NCBI GenBank assembly: GCA_024711125.1
Contig: JANJTM010000046.1
Span: 1-48,043 of the forward strand
Origin: Rhodothermales bacterium
GTDB lineage: Bacteria > Bacteroidota > Rhodothermia > Rhodothermales > UBA10348
Reading direction: 5' to 3'
Length of the DNA: 48,043 bases
In this document: positions 36,310-45,710 of the stretch, one piece after another
Layout of the letters: every line of letters starts with the position of its first letter
Numbering within the stretch: position 1 is the stretch's first letter
Made by a program: the position numbers and the translations under genes
The notes under the pieces: generated by a model
The model's input: only the letters and a program-made list of their open reading frames with translations
What the model was told of the DNA's origin: nothing
The model's database searches: none

Positions 36310-37191
36310 TCAGGGGTTCTGCGAGACGCGTTGCGAGGGTCCGCGAACCAGCATGACCGGCATGTCGGCCGCCGAAACGAGCCCCGAGAGCCTCTCGGCC
36401 TGCACACCCCTGGAGCCGGCCGGCACGATGAGCACCCCGGCACGCCGTCGGTGCGCTCTCGACACCACGTCGGCGGTGTGGTCCATCCGCACGGGCTCGG
36501 TTTCGACCCGGTTGGCCTCGGGGCCGACCCGTTCCAGCACCTTTCGCTCGTACGCCGGCCACTCTGCCGGGCTCGGCGCTTCGACGAGCACGACGAGGGG
36601 GCTCAACCGGTCCTGGCGGGAGAGCGCCCTGCCGATGTCGAGCGCCGCGTCGGAATCGACGGCGTCGTAGTCGTACAGGACGACCACCGGCAGATCGAAC
36701 CGAAGGCCACGGCGCAGCACGAGGACGGGGCCCGAAGCCCTCGCAACCACCATGCGGGCCGTCGTTCCGATCTTGTGCCGGCTGGACGACAGCGAACCGG
36801 ACTGGCCGACGGTGATCAGGTCGGCCTCATCGCTCGCCTTGACCAATTCGTCGGCCACCTGGCCGCGCACCACGTCGAACCGGCTTCGGACGCGGTGCTG
36901 CCGCGCGGCCCACTCGAAGGCACGCCGCGCGCGCTGCTCCTGGACCCGGAACTGCGTTCGCATCGAGCCGGCCGACATTTCCGTAAGCACCGAGCGGTAG
37001 CGCGATGCCTCGTACGCGAATTCGAACTCGGCCGCGCGCAGGGCGGTGGCGTCTTCGACGTAGACGCCGGCCAGTTCTGCGTCGAACACCGAAGCGAGCC
37101 GGGCGGCGGCTTCGAGCGCCGCTTCGCTGTGGCCGGAGCCGTCCAGGGCCACCACGATGCGACGGAAGCCTATGGGGGGTGATTCACGCAT
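36310..37191 (-). CDS. Tandem universal stress protein (UspA domain pair)
   Basis: A 293-aa protein. Domain 1 (about 8-152) begins FRRIVVALDGSGHSEAALEAA and has the ATP-binding pattern G-2x-G-9x-G-T in GQSGSLSSSRHKIGTTA. Domain 2 (about 160-290) is more divergent and ends VPAGSRGVQAERLSGLVSAADMPVMLVRG. The start at 37191 overlaps the preceding protease gene by 8 bp, so the pair is probably translated together. Likely a stress-related ATP-binding protein. A start at 37212 is also possible. Confidence 0.92.
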   Translation of the reverse strand: MRESPPIGFRRIVVALDGSGHSEAALEAAARLASVFDAELAGVYVEDATALRAAEFEFAYEASRYRSVLTEMSAGSMRTQFRVQEQRARRAFEWAARQHRVRSRFDVVRGQVADELVKASDEADLITVGQSGSLSSSRHKIGTTARMVVARASGPVLVLRRGLRFDLPVVVLYDYDAVDSDAALDIGRALSRQDRLSPLVVLVEAPSPAEWPAYERKVLERVGPEANRVETEPVRMDHTADVVSRAHRRRAGVLIVPAGSRGVQAERLSGLVSAADMPVMLVRGPSQRVSQNP

Positions 37192-39613
37192 GGCGGTCCT
37201 CCCCGTCAGCATGGCGAAGGAACGCCCGGCGCCGCTCGGTGAACCGGGCCAGCCGGTCCGTCACGAGGCGGTTGAACGATCCTTCGGGAAACGTGCCGTC
37301 GTCTTCGGCTTCTCCGGCCGTCATACCCGTGAGGATTTCGATTCCGCGATCCACGTGGTCGACGGCGAATACGCGGAAGCGCCCGTTGCGAACGGCGTCG
37401 ACCACGTCGGGGCGCAGCATGAGGTGTTTCACGTTCGCCTCCGGAATCAGGACACCCTGTTCCCCCGTGAGCCCCCGGGCGCTGCAGATGTCGAAAAAGC
37501 CCTCGATTTTCTCGTTGACACCTCCGATCGGCTGCACCCGACCGTGCTGGTCCACCGATCCGGTGACGGCGTATCGCTGGCGGATGGGCACTCCGGCGAT
37601 GGCCGACAGCAGGGCGTACAATTCGGTCGAGGAGGCGCTGTCGCCGTCCACTCCGCCGTAGGACTGCTCGAAAACGATGGACGCCGAGAGCGAAAGCGGC
37701 TGCTCGACCGCGTACCGCGCGCCCAGGTACCCGGAGAGGATCAGCATGCCCTTCGAATGGAGGGGGCCTCCGAGCGCGACCTCCCGCTCGATGTCGATGA
37801 CGTCACCCTTGCCGATGCGTACCCGCGCGGTGATCCGGCTCGGTTTTCCGAACGCGTAGGCGCCGACCTGGAGCACTGCGAGGCCGTTGATCTGGCCGAC
37901 CGCCTCCCCGTCGGTTTCGACGCGGATGGTTCCCCGCAGGATTTCCTCGTGGATGCGTTCCTTCAGGCGGTCAGACCGCCGGGTCCAGGCATCGATGGCC
38001 CGCTGGACGTGCGGCGCGCGGATCAGGTCCGATTCGGCCTCCCGTGCAAAGTAGTCGGCTTCCCGCAGCAGGTCGGTGATCGGCTGCAGGTGGGTCGACA
38101 GCCGCTCGGCGTCGCCCGCCAGCCGGGCGCTGTGCTCGATGATGCGGCATACCGAGGCCGCGTCCAGCGGAAGCGTATCCTCGCGGCGCGCCAGCGCGGC
38201 GAGCAGGGCGGCGAAACGCAGGCTGTTGTCGGCGTTGCGCACCACGCGGTCGTCGAAATCGGCCGTGACCTTGAACAGCTCGGCGAAATCCGGATCGTAG
38301 GCCTGCAGCAGGTAATACAGTTCCGGCTCCCCGACGAGAATGACCTTCACGTCGAGCGGAATCGCCTGCGGCTCCAGCGACACGGTGGACATCAGCCCGA
38401 GCGCCTTGCCCGCCGACTCGATGCGGATTTCCCCTGCCGACATCGCGCGCTTCAGGCCCTCCCAGGCGAACGACTGCAGGAGCAGCTTGCGGGCTTCCAC
38501 GACGAGGAAACCGCCGTTCGCGCGGTGCAGGGCGCCCGACTTGATGAGATTGAAGTCGGTGACCAGCGTGCCCATCTGGGCGATCTGCTCCACTTCACCC
38601 ACGAGCCCCTGGTAATGCGGGTTGTCCTCGTAGACGATCGGAGCCCCGGTCGCTCCGGCGTGGTCGACCAGCACGTTCACGCCGTAGCGACGGTCGTCCA
38701 GCAGGTCCGACAGCTTGACGGGAGGCTGGCCGTCGCCGCCCTCTCCCGTATCCAGGAACGCCGACTCGATCTGCGTCGTGAGGTCGTCCCGGGCCGTCTC
38801 GATCCACTCGACGACGTCCGGAACGTCGTGGAACCGCTCGGTCAGCTGGCCCACGACGTCGTTCATGGCATACTCGGCCACCTCCCGGTTGAGCTTGCGC
38901 AGCTCCTCGCGCAGTTCACGCATGCGCTTGGGAAGCTGGCGAAGGATGCGTTGCAGTTCCTCCTGGAACTGTTGCACCGACGCCTGCATGTGCTGCTGCT
39001 CGGCCTCGGGGATCGCGTGGAAGTCCTTGGGCGACAGCACTTCACCGTCCTTGAGCGGGGCGAAGGCGAACCCGGTCGGCGTTCGCATGACCGCGATCGA
39101 TTCCTTGCGGGCGCGCTCCTGCAGCTCCTGGAGCGCGGTCTCTTCGCGCTCGCGCGCCTGCTCCTGCACGACCTGCTTGCGCTGCTGGTACTCCTCGCTC
39201 TCGAACGCCGCGTGCAGGGCCGTGCCGAGATCGTCCATCATGCGCTCCATGCCGTCACGCAGTTCGACCCCGCGGCCCGCGGGAAGGCGCAGCGCCCGTG
39301 GCGCGGTCTCGTCGTCGAAACAGTTGACGTAGCACCAGTCGGGCGGAACCGGCCTTCGAGATGCCGCCTCCTCGAGGTATCGGTGCACGAGCGCTCGCCG
39401 CCCCATGCCTGCGGCACCTACCACGTACAGGTTGTAGCCCTTGCGCCGCATTCCGATGCCGAAGCGGATCGCGTCCTCGGCCCGCTCCTGGCCGATCACC
39501 TCGGGACCCGGCGGCAGTTCCGCCGTCGACGCGAACGGGAAGTCCTCTGCCCGACAGGCGTGATAGAGCTGGTCTGCAGACAGGGGATGGACGGAGGGAG
39601 TGCGCTGGGTCAT
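37184..39613 (-). CDS. Lon-like protease with AAA_32-type N-terminal region and degenerate Walker A
   Basis: An 809-aa protein. The N-terminal ATPase-like region has GAAGMGRR at residues 66-73, where the Walker A lysine is Arg72. A long Glu/Gln/Arg-rich coiled-coil insertion (about 130-260) follows, then HRANGGFLVVEARKLL and a lid region. The C-terminal Lon_C protease domain has the Ser-Lys dyad: S659 (DGDSASS) and K702 (GGVNEKIEGF), spaced 43 residues as in E. coli Lon (S679/K722). The family includes LonC proteases reported to work without ATP hydrolysis. Overlaps the UspA gene downstream and follows the phosphoesterase gene by 36 bp. Confidence 0.9.
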   Translation of the reverse strand: MTQRTPSVHPLSADQLYHACRAEDFPFASTAELPPGPEVIGQERAEDAIRFGIGMRRKGYNLYVVGAAGMGRRALVHRYLEEAASRRPVPPDWCYVNCFDDETAPRALRLPAGRGVELRDGMERMMDDLGTALHAAFESEEYQQRKQVVQEQAREREETALQELQERARKESIAVMRTPTGFAFAPLKDGEVLSPKDFHAIPEAEQQHMQASVQQFQEELQRILRQLPKRMRELREELRKLNREVAEYAMNDVVGQLTERFHDVPDVVEWIETARDDLTTQIESAFLDTGEGGDGQPPVKLSDLLDDRRYGVNVLVDHAGATGAPIVYEDNPHYQGLVGEVEQIAQMGTLVTDFNLIKSGALHRANGGFLVVEARKLLLQSFAWEGLKRAMSAGEIRIESAGKALGLMSTVSLEPQAIPLDVKVILVGEPELYYLLQAYDPDFAELFKVTADFDDRVVRNADNSLRFAALLAALARREDTLPLDAASVCRIIEHSARLAGDAERLSTHLQPITDLLREADYFAREAESDLIRAPHVQRAIDAWTRRSDRLKERIHEEILRGTIRVETDGEAVGQINGLAVLQVGAYAFGKPSRITARVRIGKGDVIDIEREVALGGPLHSKGMLILSGYLGARYAVEQPLSLSASIVFEQSYGGVDGDSASSTELYALLSAIAGVPIRQRYAVTGSVDQHGRVQPIGGVNEKIEGFFDICSARGLTGEQGVLIPEANVKHLMLRPDVVDAVRNGRFRVFAVDHVDRGIEILTGMTAGEAEDDGTFPEGSFNRLVTDRLARFTERRRAFLRHADGEDRHA

Positions 39614-39649
39614 GTCGGATGGGGCAGGTACGCGGTACGTCGCGGGGCG

Positions 39650-41161
39650 TCAGGAGGCCGAACCCGGCCGGGCGGCGAAAACCCGGCCAAACCGGTCGGT
39701 GAACTCCACGACGATGTCGCCCGAGTGCGTCGGCACGGGGGCGTAGAACAGGTGATCGGAAAGCGAGGGTTCGACCCACGTGCGACGGGAAGGCCGTTGC
39801 GGTCCCGTGAACCGGGCGACGGCCCACGGGTCCCGGCCGATCCGGCGGCTCATGGGACCGCGTCGGACCCCGTCCTCGCTCCACGTAACGAGGCAGGACG
39901 GATCCCAGTCCCAGGCGTTCGCGACGATCTCGTCGGGCGCCGTCGGTTCGGCACCGCGCGGATATACCCGCAGGCGTACGTCATCGGGCAGACCCGTACC
40001 CTTGTACCGCCAGCGGAACCCGGTCCCGTCGAATTCGAAGACCGCGTACCCGTTCGGCGTGCCGTCGTGGCAGATGTCGTCGCTCCACCAGGCGCCGCAG
40101 GTCGTGCCGAGGATATGCTCGTGAACGCCGCCCTCGAAGACATGCTCGTGCTCGTGCGTGTGGCCCGAGACCAGGTGGGCGTCGAACGGCTCGAGCAGCC
40201 GATAGAGGGCTTCCCGATTGGTGATCGATACCGAGGGCTCCGGCCGGGCCTCGCCGTCGCGTCGGAACTGGCGGCTGAGGGCGGGAATGTGGTGGAAGAC
40301 CACTACCGGCCGGCCCGGCTCCACGAGCGCGAGATCCTGGGCGAGCCAGGCGAGCTGGTCCGCGTCCAGGTGTCCGATGTACCCGCCGCCGTAGTAGAAC
40401 ACGTCGTCGAGTACCACGTAGTGCACCGGCCCGCGATCGAACGAGTACCACGTGGGGCCGAAACGGCCCTGGAAGGTTTCCACCGAGCCCGGATCGGTGG
40501 GGGACTTGAGGTCGAGATCGTGATTTCCGACCACCTGGAAGAACGGGATGCCGACGCGGTTGACGGCTCGCTCGTACTCCGGGTAGAGCGACAGGTCGTC
40601 GAAGAGGATGTCACCGACCGCGATGCCGAAGACCGGCGTGGAACCCAGTCCCGCGACGGTCGCGAGCAGATCCGGAACCGTCTCGTCGTGCAGTCGGCCC
40701 ATTTCGAACGCGTTCTGCGTCTGGGTGTCGCCGAGCGCGAGGAACGCGTGGCGTTCGTCCGACTGTTCCAGCGATGCCAGTGCAAAATCGGCATTCATGC
40801 GCCCCGAGGACCCCGCCGCGATCGGGTAGTAGGTCCGGGCCGTGCCCGTGGCGTGGGTCGGAATGGCGCACCCGGAGGGCAGGGATACGAACACGAACGG
40901 TCGGCGCCCGTCCGAAACCAGTTCGTATCGCCCGTCCGACGCCGTCGCGACTACCGTCAGCCCGTCAGACACGGCGACACGGGCCATGGGCCTGCCGTCC
41001 ACGGTGACCCGGCCGCGGATGCGCACGGACGCGGTTCCGGGCCGGGCGAACCGGACCGGTTGGTACGGATCTGCAAGAAGGACCGAGGGCGTGAGCAGGG
41101 TGGCGCCGGCGGCCAGGGCGGCGCGGCGCAGGAAGTCACGGCGGTTCCGGTGGATCGACAT
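39650..41161 (-). CDS. Tat-exported calcineurin-like metallophosphoesterase
   Basis: A 503-aa protein. The N-terminus RRDFLRRAALAAGATLL is a Tat signal (twin arginine at residues 7-8). A beta-sandwich N-domain (about 40-130) precedes the catalytic domain with the classical metal motifs: LALGDTQ, AVGDILFD, VVGNHDLD, VVFHHIP and VSGHTHEHEH. A C-terminal beta domain follows (MetallophosN/MetallophosC architecture). Acts on phosphoesters outside the cytoplasm; substrate unknown. It lies 36 bp upstream of the Lon-like gene and 102 bp downstream of the RNA methyltransferase. Confidence 0.92.
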   Translation of the reverse strand: MSIHRNRRDFLRRAALAAGATLLTPSVLLADPYQPVRFARPGTASVRIRGRVTVDGRPMARVAVSDGLTVVATASDGRYELVSDGRRPFVFVSLPSGCAIPTHATGTARTYYPIAAGSSGRMNADFALASLEQSDERHAFLALGDTQTQNAFEMGRLHDETVPDLLATVAGLGSTPVFGIAVGDILFDDLSLYPEYERAVNRVGIPFFQVVGNHDLDLKSPTDPGSVETFQGRFGPTWYSFDRGPVHYVVLDDVFYYGGGYIGHLDADQLAWLAQDLALVEPGRPVVVFHHIPALSRQFRRDGEARPEPSVSITNREALYRLLEPFDAHLVSGHTHEHEHVFEGGVHEHILGTTCGAWWSDDICHDGTPNGYAVFEFDGTGFRWRYKGTGLPDDVRLRVYPRGAEPTAPDEIVANAWDWDPSCLVTWSEDGVRRGPMSRRIGRDPWAVARFTGPQRPSRRTWVEPSLSDHLFYAPVPTHSGDIVVEFTDRFGRVFAARPGSAS

Positions 41162-41263
41162 CGACGGGTCCGGGATGGGAGGGGACCCACCAAAATCGCC
41201 CCGCCCGCCGGGACCTGCAAGCGGGATTCCCGCGCCCCGGCCGAGGACATCCCCTCACGACCA

Positions 41264-42415
41264 TCAGAAGCAGTCGATGCGCGCCAGCCGTCCGTCGAGG
41301 GCCCCGTTGACCAGCGGTCGTTTCCAGGTCGTGCGAAGCCCCACGGCCTTGAGCAGTTCGGGCCGCCCGGCATACACGTAGGCCGTGGAACCCTTGCACC
41401 GCTGTTTCAGCCAATCCCCCAGCGATTTCCAGAGGGCCGGCGTACCGTCGTCGCTTCCGATGCGAAGTCCGTACGGAGGATTCGTGACGACCACGCCGTC
41501 CTTCAGGCCGGGGTGGTCCTCGAAGCGACCGGTCTCGACAACGACGGACGCCCCCCCGGGAAACGCGGCCAGGTTGGCCCGGCAGGCGCGTACCGCGGCG
41601 GCATCCCGATCGCCTCCCGCGATGAGCCCGTCCGGTATCTCCCGTCGGCCGGCGTCGGCCTCCGCCCGTACGCGGGCCCAGGCCTCGGGGTTGAAATCCG
41701 GGAACCGCTCGAACCCGAAACGCTCCCGCGCGAACCCGGCCGGAATGCGCGCGGCATGCATCCAGGCCTCACACAGCAGGGTGCCGGAGCCGCACATCGG
41801 GTCGAGCAGCGGCCGGTCGGGCTCCCACCCCGTAAGGCGGATGATCGCGGCGGCCAGCGTCTCCTGCATCGGGGCCTCGACCGACTCCCTGCGGTATCCG
41901 CGCCGGTGCAGCGAACCGCCGGACGCGTCGAGGCTGATCACCGCGCGGTTCTCGTGGATGTGCAGGTTGATCCACAGGTCGGGATCCGGGGTCCGGACCG
42001 ACGGTCGGGCCCCGGTGTCGTCGCGGAAACGATCCACGATCGCGTCCTTGAGCTTCCGGGCCGCGTACTGGGAATGCGTGATGCGGCTGTTGGATACGGT
42101 CGCGAAGATGGCGAACGTGTCGTCCAGCCCGAAGAGGTTCGGCCAGTCGATGGCCCGGGCCGTCTGGTACAGGTACCGGTCGCTGTGGCAATCGAAAGAC
42201 AGGACCGGCGCCAGGACGCGCGTGAGCAGACGGGCGCGGTAGTTCACGGAGTACATCGTGGCCGGATCGGCGTCGAAGTACACGCCGCGGTACGACGGTT
42301 CGACGTCCGTTCCTCCCAGCTCGGCGAGTTCCGCCGCAGCCAGGTCCTCCATGCCGCCCGCCGCGAGGGCGAAATAGCGGCCGGCACGCAGGTACTGGAA
42401 GTCCTCGATCTTCAC
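41264..42415 (-). CDS. THUMP-domain class I RNA methyltransferase (RlmL N-terminal/YcbY family-like)
   Basis: A 383-aa protein. A ferredoxin-like/THUMP RNA-binding half (about 1-160, with RITHSQYAARKLKDAIVDRFR) precedes a Rossmann methyltransferase: SAM loop LLDPMCGSGTLLCEA and catalytic VVTNPPYGLRIG (NPPY). This is the layout of the E. coli RlmL N-terminal half, which makes m2G2445 in 23S rRNA. Starts at GTG 42415, overlapping the previous stop as GTGA; no ATG fits. The exact target nucleotide is inferred. Confidence 0.88.
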   Translation of the reverse strand: MKIEDFQYLRAGRYFALAAGGMEDLAAAELAELGGTDVEPSYRGVYFDADPATMYSVNYRARLLTRVLAPVLSFDCHSDRYLYQTARAIDWPNLFGLDDTFAIFATVSNSRITHSQYAARKLKDAIVDRFRDDTGARPSVRTPDPDLWINLHIHENRAVISLDASGGSLHRRGYRRESVEAPMQETLAAAIIRLTGWEPDRPLLDPMCGSGTLLCEAWMHAARIPAGFARERFGFERFPDFNPEAWARVRAEADAGRREIPDGLIAGGDRDAAAVRACRANLAAFPGGASVVVETGRFEDHPGLKDGVVVTNPPYGLRIGSDDGTPALWKSLGDWLKQRCKGSTAYVYAGRPELLKAVGLRTTWKRPLVNGALDGRLARIDCF

Positions 42416-42807
42416 TCGTGGGATACCGGGATCCAGGCGAACGCGACGAGATACACGAGCACGCCCGTGACGTAGACGGTCCAGGTGCCCGTGAGGAGCC
42501 ACAGGACGCCGCCGAGGAGCGCCGCCGCTTCGCACAGGGCAAACGCGACGAGGCCGAGCTGGAAGCGGCGGGCCGGGTCGTCAGACTGTTGGACGAGCCG
42601 CCGCAGGACGAATACCGTTCCCAGGGCCGTCACCACGAGGCCTGCCGCAGCCAGCGCGAGAGGGGAGGTTTCGCCGTCCATCGCCGAGCCCGAATCGTAC
42701 CCTTCCGACCGAAGGAACGCGATGACCGCGCCGAACAGCACGATTCCGGACAGCATGGCGATCCGAATGATGAACTGGACTCTTGCAGGGGGAGCCGATC
42801 CGCTCAT
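42412..42807 (-). CDS. Small four-helix membrane protein, unknown
   Basis: A 131-aa protein with four hydrophobic segments (about 13-33, 50-70, 82-103 and 106-127) separated by short charged loops. No family is recognised. Its stop overlaps the RNA methyltransferase start (GTGA), and it starts 4 bp after the upstream phosphodiesterase gene. The coupling on both sides supports it as a real gene. Confidence 0.75.
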   Translation of the reverse strand: MSGSAPPARVQFIIRIAMLSGIVLFGAVIAFLRSEGYDSGSAMDGETSPLALAAAGLVVTALGTVFVLRRLVQQSDDPARRFQLGLVAFALCEAAALLGGVLWLLTGTWTVYVTGVLVYLVAFAWIPVSHE

Positions 42808-42811
42808 GGGG

Positions 42812-44032
42812 TCAGGGGGTCTTGCGGAGCGCGTCCCGCGTCGATTCGAGCGACCCGTCCACGTCGGCCGGCACGAGGCCGAGCAGATGCGCCACGAGCG
42901 GGTACACGTCCACGTTGGTGAAGGAGGGCAGGATCGTTCCGGGGCGGAACGACGGACCGTGTGCGAGGAAGAGCCCACGCTGTGAAGCCAGGCGGGGATC
43001 GTAGCCGTGCATTCCACCCATCAGTCGCGGCGACCACTGCTCGGCGTCTTCCCGGGTCCGGAAAATGGTCCATCCTTCGTCCGCGACGGCGACAACGGGC
43101 GGAATGCGAGGATTTCCGGAGTAGCCGAACAACGAATCGAGGGTTTCGGCATCGAGACGTGTCACGTTCGGAATCCGGTCGAGCGCCGCCACGACCTCGG
43201 CCACGCGATCCGGGCCGGGATCCCACAGGAGGTTCGGGGACGCCTCGGAAAGGCGTCCGATCGTCGGATCGATCCAGTCCTCCAGCACGACATACCGATC
43301 GGGAGAAACCGCGGCCATGCCGTGATCGGCCGTGACGACAAGGTCCACCGAGTCCATGATCCCCCGCGCTTCGAGGCCTGCGACCAGGCGGGCGATCCAG
43401 GCGTCGATGCGCTCGACGGCTTCCTCGACGGACGCGGATTCGGGGCCGTCCCAGTGCCCCTTGCTGTCGGTGTCCGAGAAATAGAGTGTCACCAGGCGCG
43501 GCCTCCGATCCGGGGGCAGGTCGAGCCACGCGAGTACCGTGTCCACGCGCGCCTCGCCCGGCACCGTCGCATCGAACCGTTTCCAGAACGTGGACTGCAG
43601 GCCTTCGTGGGTGGTTTCGCTTCCGACCCAGTAGAAATTGGCGGCGCGGACGCCCTGTTTTTCGGCCGTGATCCAGATGGGTTCGCCCTGCCACCAGGCG
43701 GGGTCCTCGACCGCGTCGCGATCGCTGATCCGGAACCAGGCATCGCGCTCCCCGTCGTGCATGGTGTTCGCCACGATGCCGTGACGCGCCGGGTACAGGC
43801 CCGTCGCGATCGAATAGAAATTCGGGAACGTCTTGGACGGGAACACCGATACGATTCCGCTGTCGGTCGTCACGCCACCGGCTGCAAGCCGCGACAGGGT
43901 CGGCGCTTCGTACAGGGACAGGTAATCGTGCCGGAATCCGTCCAGGCCGACCATGATCACGGTCGGCTCCCGGTCGGGCCGGCAGCCGGCGAACGCTGCC
44001 GCCGACAGGACCAGGAAGAGAAGGCGTCGCAT
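42812..44032 (-). CDS. Nucleotide pyrophosphatase/phosphodiesterase (NPP)-family lipoprotein
   Basis: A 406-aa alkaline-phosphatase-superfamily enzyme. The lipoprotein signal ends AFAGC (Cys17). Catalytic features: D31 (VGLDGFRHDYL), nucleophile T68 (FPSKTFPNFYSIATGLYP), SDTDSKGHWDGP, VVTADHGMAAV and MGGMHGYDPR. Members cleave phosphodiester or pyrophosphate bonds of nucleotides or lipids; substrate unknown. ATG 44032 was chosen for the signal; the frame is open upstream. Confidence 0.92.
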   Translation of the reverse strand: MRRLLFLVLSAAAFAGCRPDREPTVIMVGLDGFRHDYLSLYEAPTLSRLAAGGVTTDSGIVSVFPSKTFPNFYSIATGLYPARHGIVANTMHDGERDAWFRISDRDAVEDPAWWQGEPIWITAEKQGVRAANFYWVGSETTHEGLQSTFWKRFDATVPGEARVDTVLAWLDLPPDRRPRLVTLYFSDTDSKGHWDGPESASVEEAVERIDAWIARLVAGLEARGIMDSVDLVVTADHGMAAVSPDRYVVLEDWIDPTIGRLSEASPNLLWDPGPDRVAEVVAALDRIPNVTRLDAETLDSLFGYSGNPRIPPVVAVADEGWTIFRTREDAEQWSPRLMGGMHGYDPRLASQRGLFLAHGPSFRPGTILPSFTNVDVYPLVAHLLGLVPADVDGSLESTRDALRKTP

Positions 44033-44151
44033 GCGATGGGGCACAGGGGATGGCCCGAAGATAGTCGCGTGCGACGGTCCGGGATTTTGTCCCGGCGTGA
44101 ATACGTGCGGCGGCGAACGCGCCCGGCGTCGCCGCCGCACGTGCCCGACGG

Positions 44152-44412
44152 TCAGCGGGCGAAGAACCAGTAGAGCAGCAGGCCGCCGAACGGGAAGAAG
44201 ACGATCAGGAGCACCCAAAGCGCCTTGCGTCCCGTCGTCCAGTCCTTGCCGGCGATCTCGAGGATGGCGATGACGTCGAGCACGACGAGGAGCAGGCCGC
44301 AGAAACCGTAGCTCCAGAGGTTGCCGACGCGGTCGAAGAGGTTGGGTCCTCCACAACCGGCCAGGACGAGGAGACCGGTCAGGGCGAGGAGGGCGGGGGC
44401 CAGTCGTTTCAT
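44152..44412 (-). CDS. Small lipoprotein/membrane protein with PLDc_N (phospholipase D nuclease N-terminal) domain
   Basis: An 86-aa protein. The N-terminus TGLLVLAGC is a lipoprotein-type signal (Cys20), then two membrane segments with the PLDc_N hallmark: LLLVVLDVIAILEIAGKD, WTTGRKALWVLLIVFFPFGGLLLYWFFAR. This module alone lacks any catalytic HKD motif and is common as a stand-alone small membrane protein of unknown role. Divergent from dusB. Confidence 0.85.
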   Translation of the reverse strand: MKRLAPALLALTGLLVLAGCGGPNLFDRVGNLWSYGFCGLLLVVLDVIAILEIAGKDWTTGRKALWVLLIVFFPFGGLLLYWFFAR

Positions 44413-44555
44413 GGGGAATCGTGCGTTGGGTCCGTTCTCCCCGTATACGGTCCGTCGCGAAAAGGTTGTGCCCTCGGTCATCGAACCGACGGACTGCGGC
44501 CGGAACAGCCCCGGGAAGGCCCTCGTTCGAGCCGGCCACCCCATACCCGGATTCC

Positions 44556-45584
44556 GTGCGTATCGCGAACATCGAACTCGGCGAGCGACCGATCCTGCTG
44601 GCCCCGATGGAAGACGTGAGCGATCCGCCGTTCCGACGGATCTGCCGCCGGTTGGGCGCCGACCTGGTCTACACCGAGTTCATCTCGACGGGCGGGCTGG
44701 TCTACGGCGCCGAGGGTTCGCACCAGAAACTCGATGTCTACGACGACGAGCGCCCGGTCGGAATCCAGATCTTCGGCGGAGAGGTCGACCAGGTGCGCGA
44801 TGCGGTTCCGATCGTGGAGCGCGCCGGACCCGACCTGATCGACATCAACTTCGGGTGCCCGGTCAAGAAGGTCGTCTGCAAGGACGGCGGCGCCGGTATC
44901 CTGCGCAACCTGCCCAAGATGCGGCAGATCACCGAGGCGGTGGTCGAGCGCGCGTCGCGCCCGGTGACGGTCAAGACGCGGCTCGGATGGAGCGACGACT
45001 CGATCCGGATCCTCGACGTCGCGCGCATGCTCGAGGACGTGGGCATCGCGGCGCTGGCCGTGCATGCCCGGACTCGCTCGCAGATGTACACGGGCGAAGC
45101 GCGCTGGGACTGGCTGCGCCGGGTGAAACAGGAAGCGGGCCTGTCGATCCCGCTGATCGGAAACGGGGACGCGACGACCCCGGCGAAGATCGCCCGCATG
45201 TTCGACGAGACGGGCGTCGACGCGGTGATGATCGGGCGGGGAGCGATCGGCAACCCGTGGATCTTCCGCGAGGCGCGGCACTATCTCTCCACCGGCACGC
45301 TGCCCCCGCGTCCGACGTGGGACGAGCGCATCGCGGTCGTGGTCGAACACCTGACCCTCAAGTGCGAGTGGCTGGGTGAGCGGAAAGGCGTACTCGAAAT
45401 GCGCCGCATGTACGGGGGGTACTTCAAGGGCTTTCCCTCGGCCTCCCGCCTGCGGCTCCTGGTGTCGCAGGCGGCCACGCGCGACGAGGTGGTCGACATC
45501 CTCGGGGAGTTCCGACCGGACGAAGCGGACCTGGAGGTGGGTGCGCATCGGGACGAGACTCCGGCGGCCGTCGTGGAGGCGTGA
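44556..45584 (+). CDS. dusB: tRNA-dihydrouridine synthase
   Basis: A 342-aa FMN-dependent TIM-barrel enzyme reducing uridines in the tRNA D-loop. Motifs: PILLAPMEDVSDPPFRRI, INFGCPVKKVVCKDGGAGIL (C101, C108), VTVKTRLGW, AVHARTRSQMYTG, and phosphate-binding MIGRGAIGNPWIF. The GTG at 44556 gives the family N-terminus (RIANIELGERPILLAPMED); the frame is open further upstream. Divergent from the PLDc_N gene with about 140 bp between. Confidence 0.95.
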   Translation: MRIANIELGERPILLAPMEDVSDPPFRRICRRLGADLVYTEFISTGGLVYGAEGSHQKLDVYDDERPVGIQIFGGEVDQVRDAVPIVERAGPDLIDINFGCPVKKVVCKDGGAGILRNLPKMRQITEAVVERASRPVTVKTRLGWSDDSIRILDVARMLEDVGIAALAVHARTRSQMYTGEARWDWLRRVKQEAGLSIPLIGNGDATTPAKIARMFDETGVDAVMIGRGAIGNPWIFREARHYLSTGTLPPRPTWDERIAVVVEHLTLKCEWLGERKGVLEMRRMYGGYFKGFPSASRLRLLVSQAATRDEVVDILGEFRPDEADLEVGAHRDETPAAVVEA

Positions 45585-45710
45585 GGCGGCGGGAAGTACA
45601 GGGCACGGATTTCGGGATGTAACCGTCGATTCCGGGTGCCGTAGAGGGCGTGCAAGCTGCGACCGGCGGGAATTGCCCCCGGTGCCCCCGCTCACAAGCC
45701 CCAGACCCCG
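45585..45710. other. Intergenic region before the DUF5916-type gene
   Basis: A 126-bp gap between two rightward genes. No recognisable promoter consensus or terminator stands out, although the DUF5916-type gene probably has its own promoter here. Nothing else seen. Confidence 0.3.

Noticed and set aside
37157-42475. Very long plus-strand frame (1772 codons)
   Set aside because: It spans the antisense of four real genes (Lon-like, phosphoesterase, RNA methyltransferase and their gaps) and has no recognisable domain; a codon-bias shadow.
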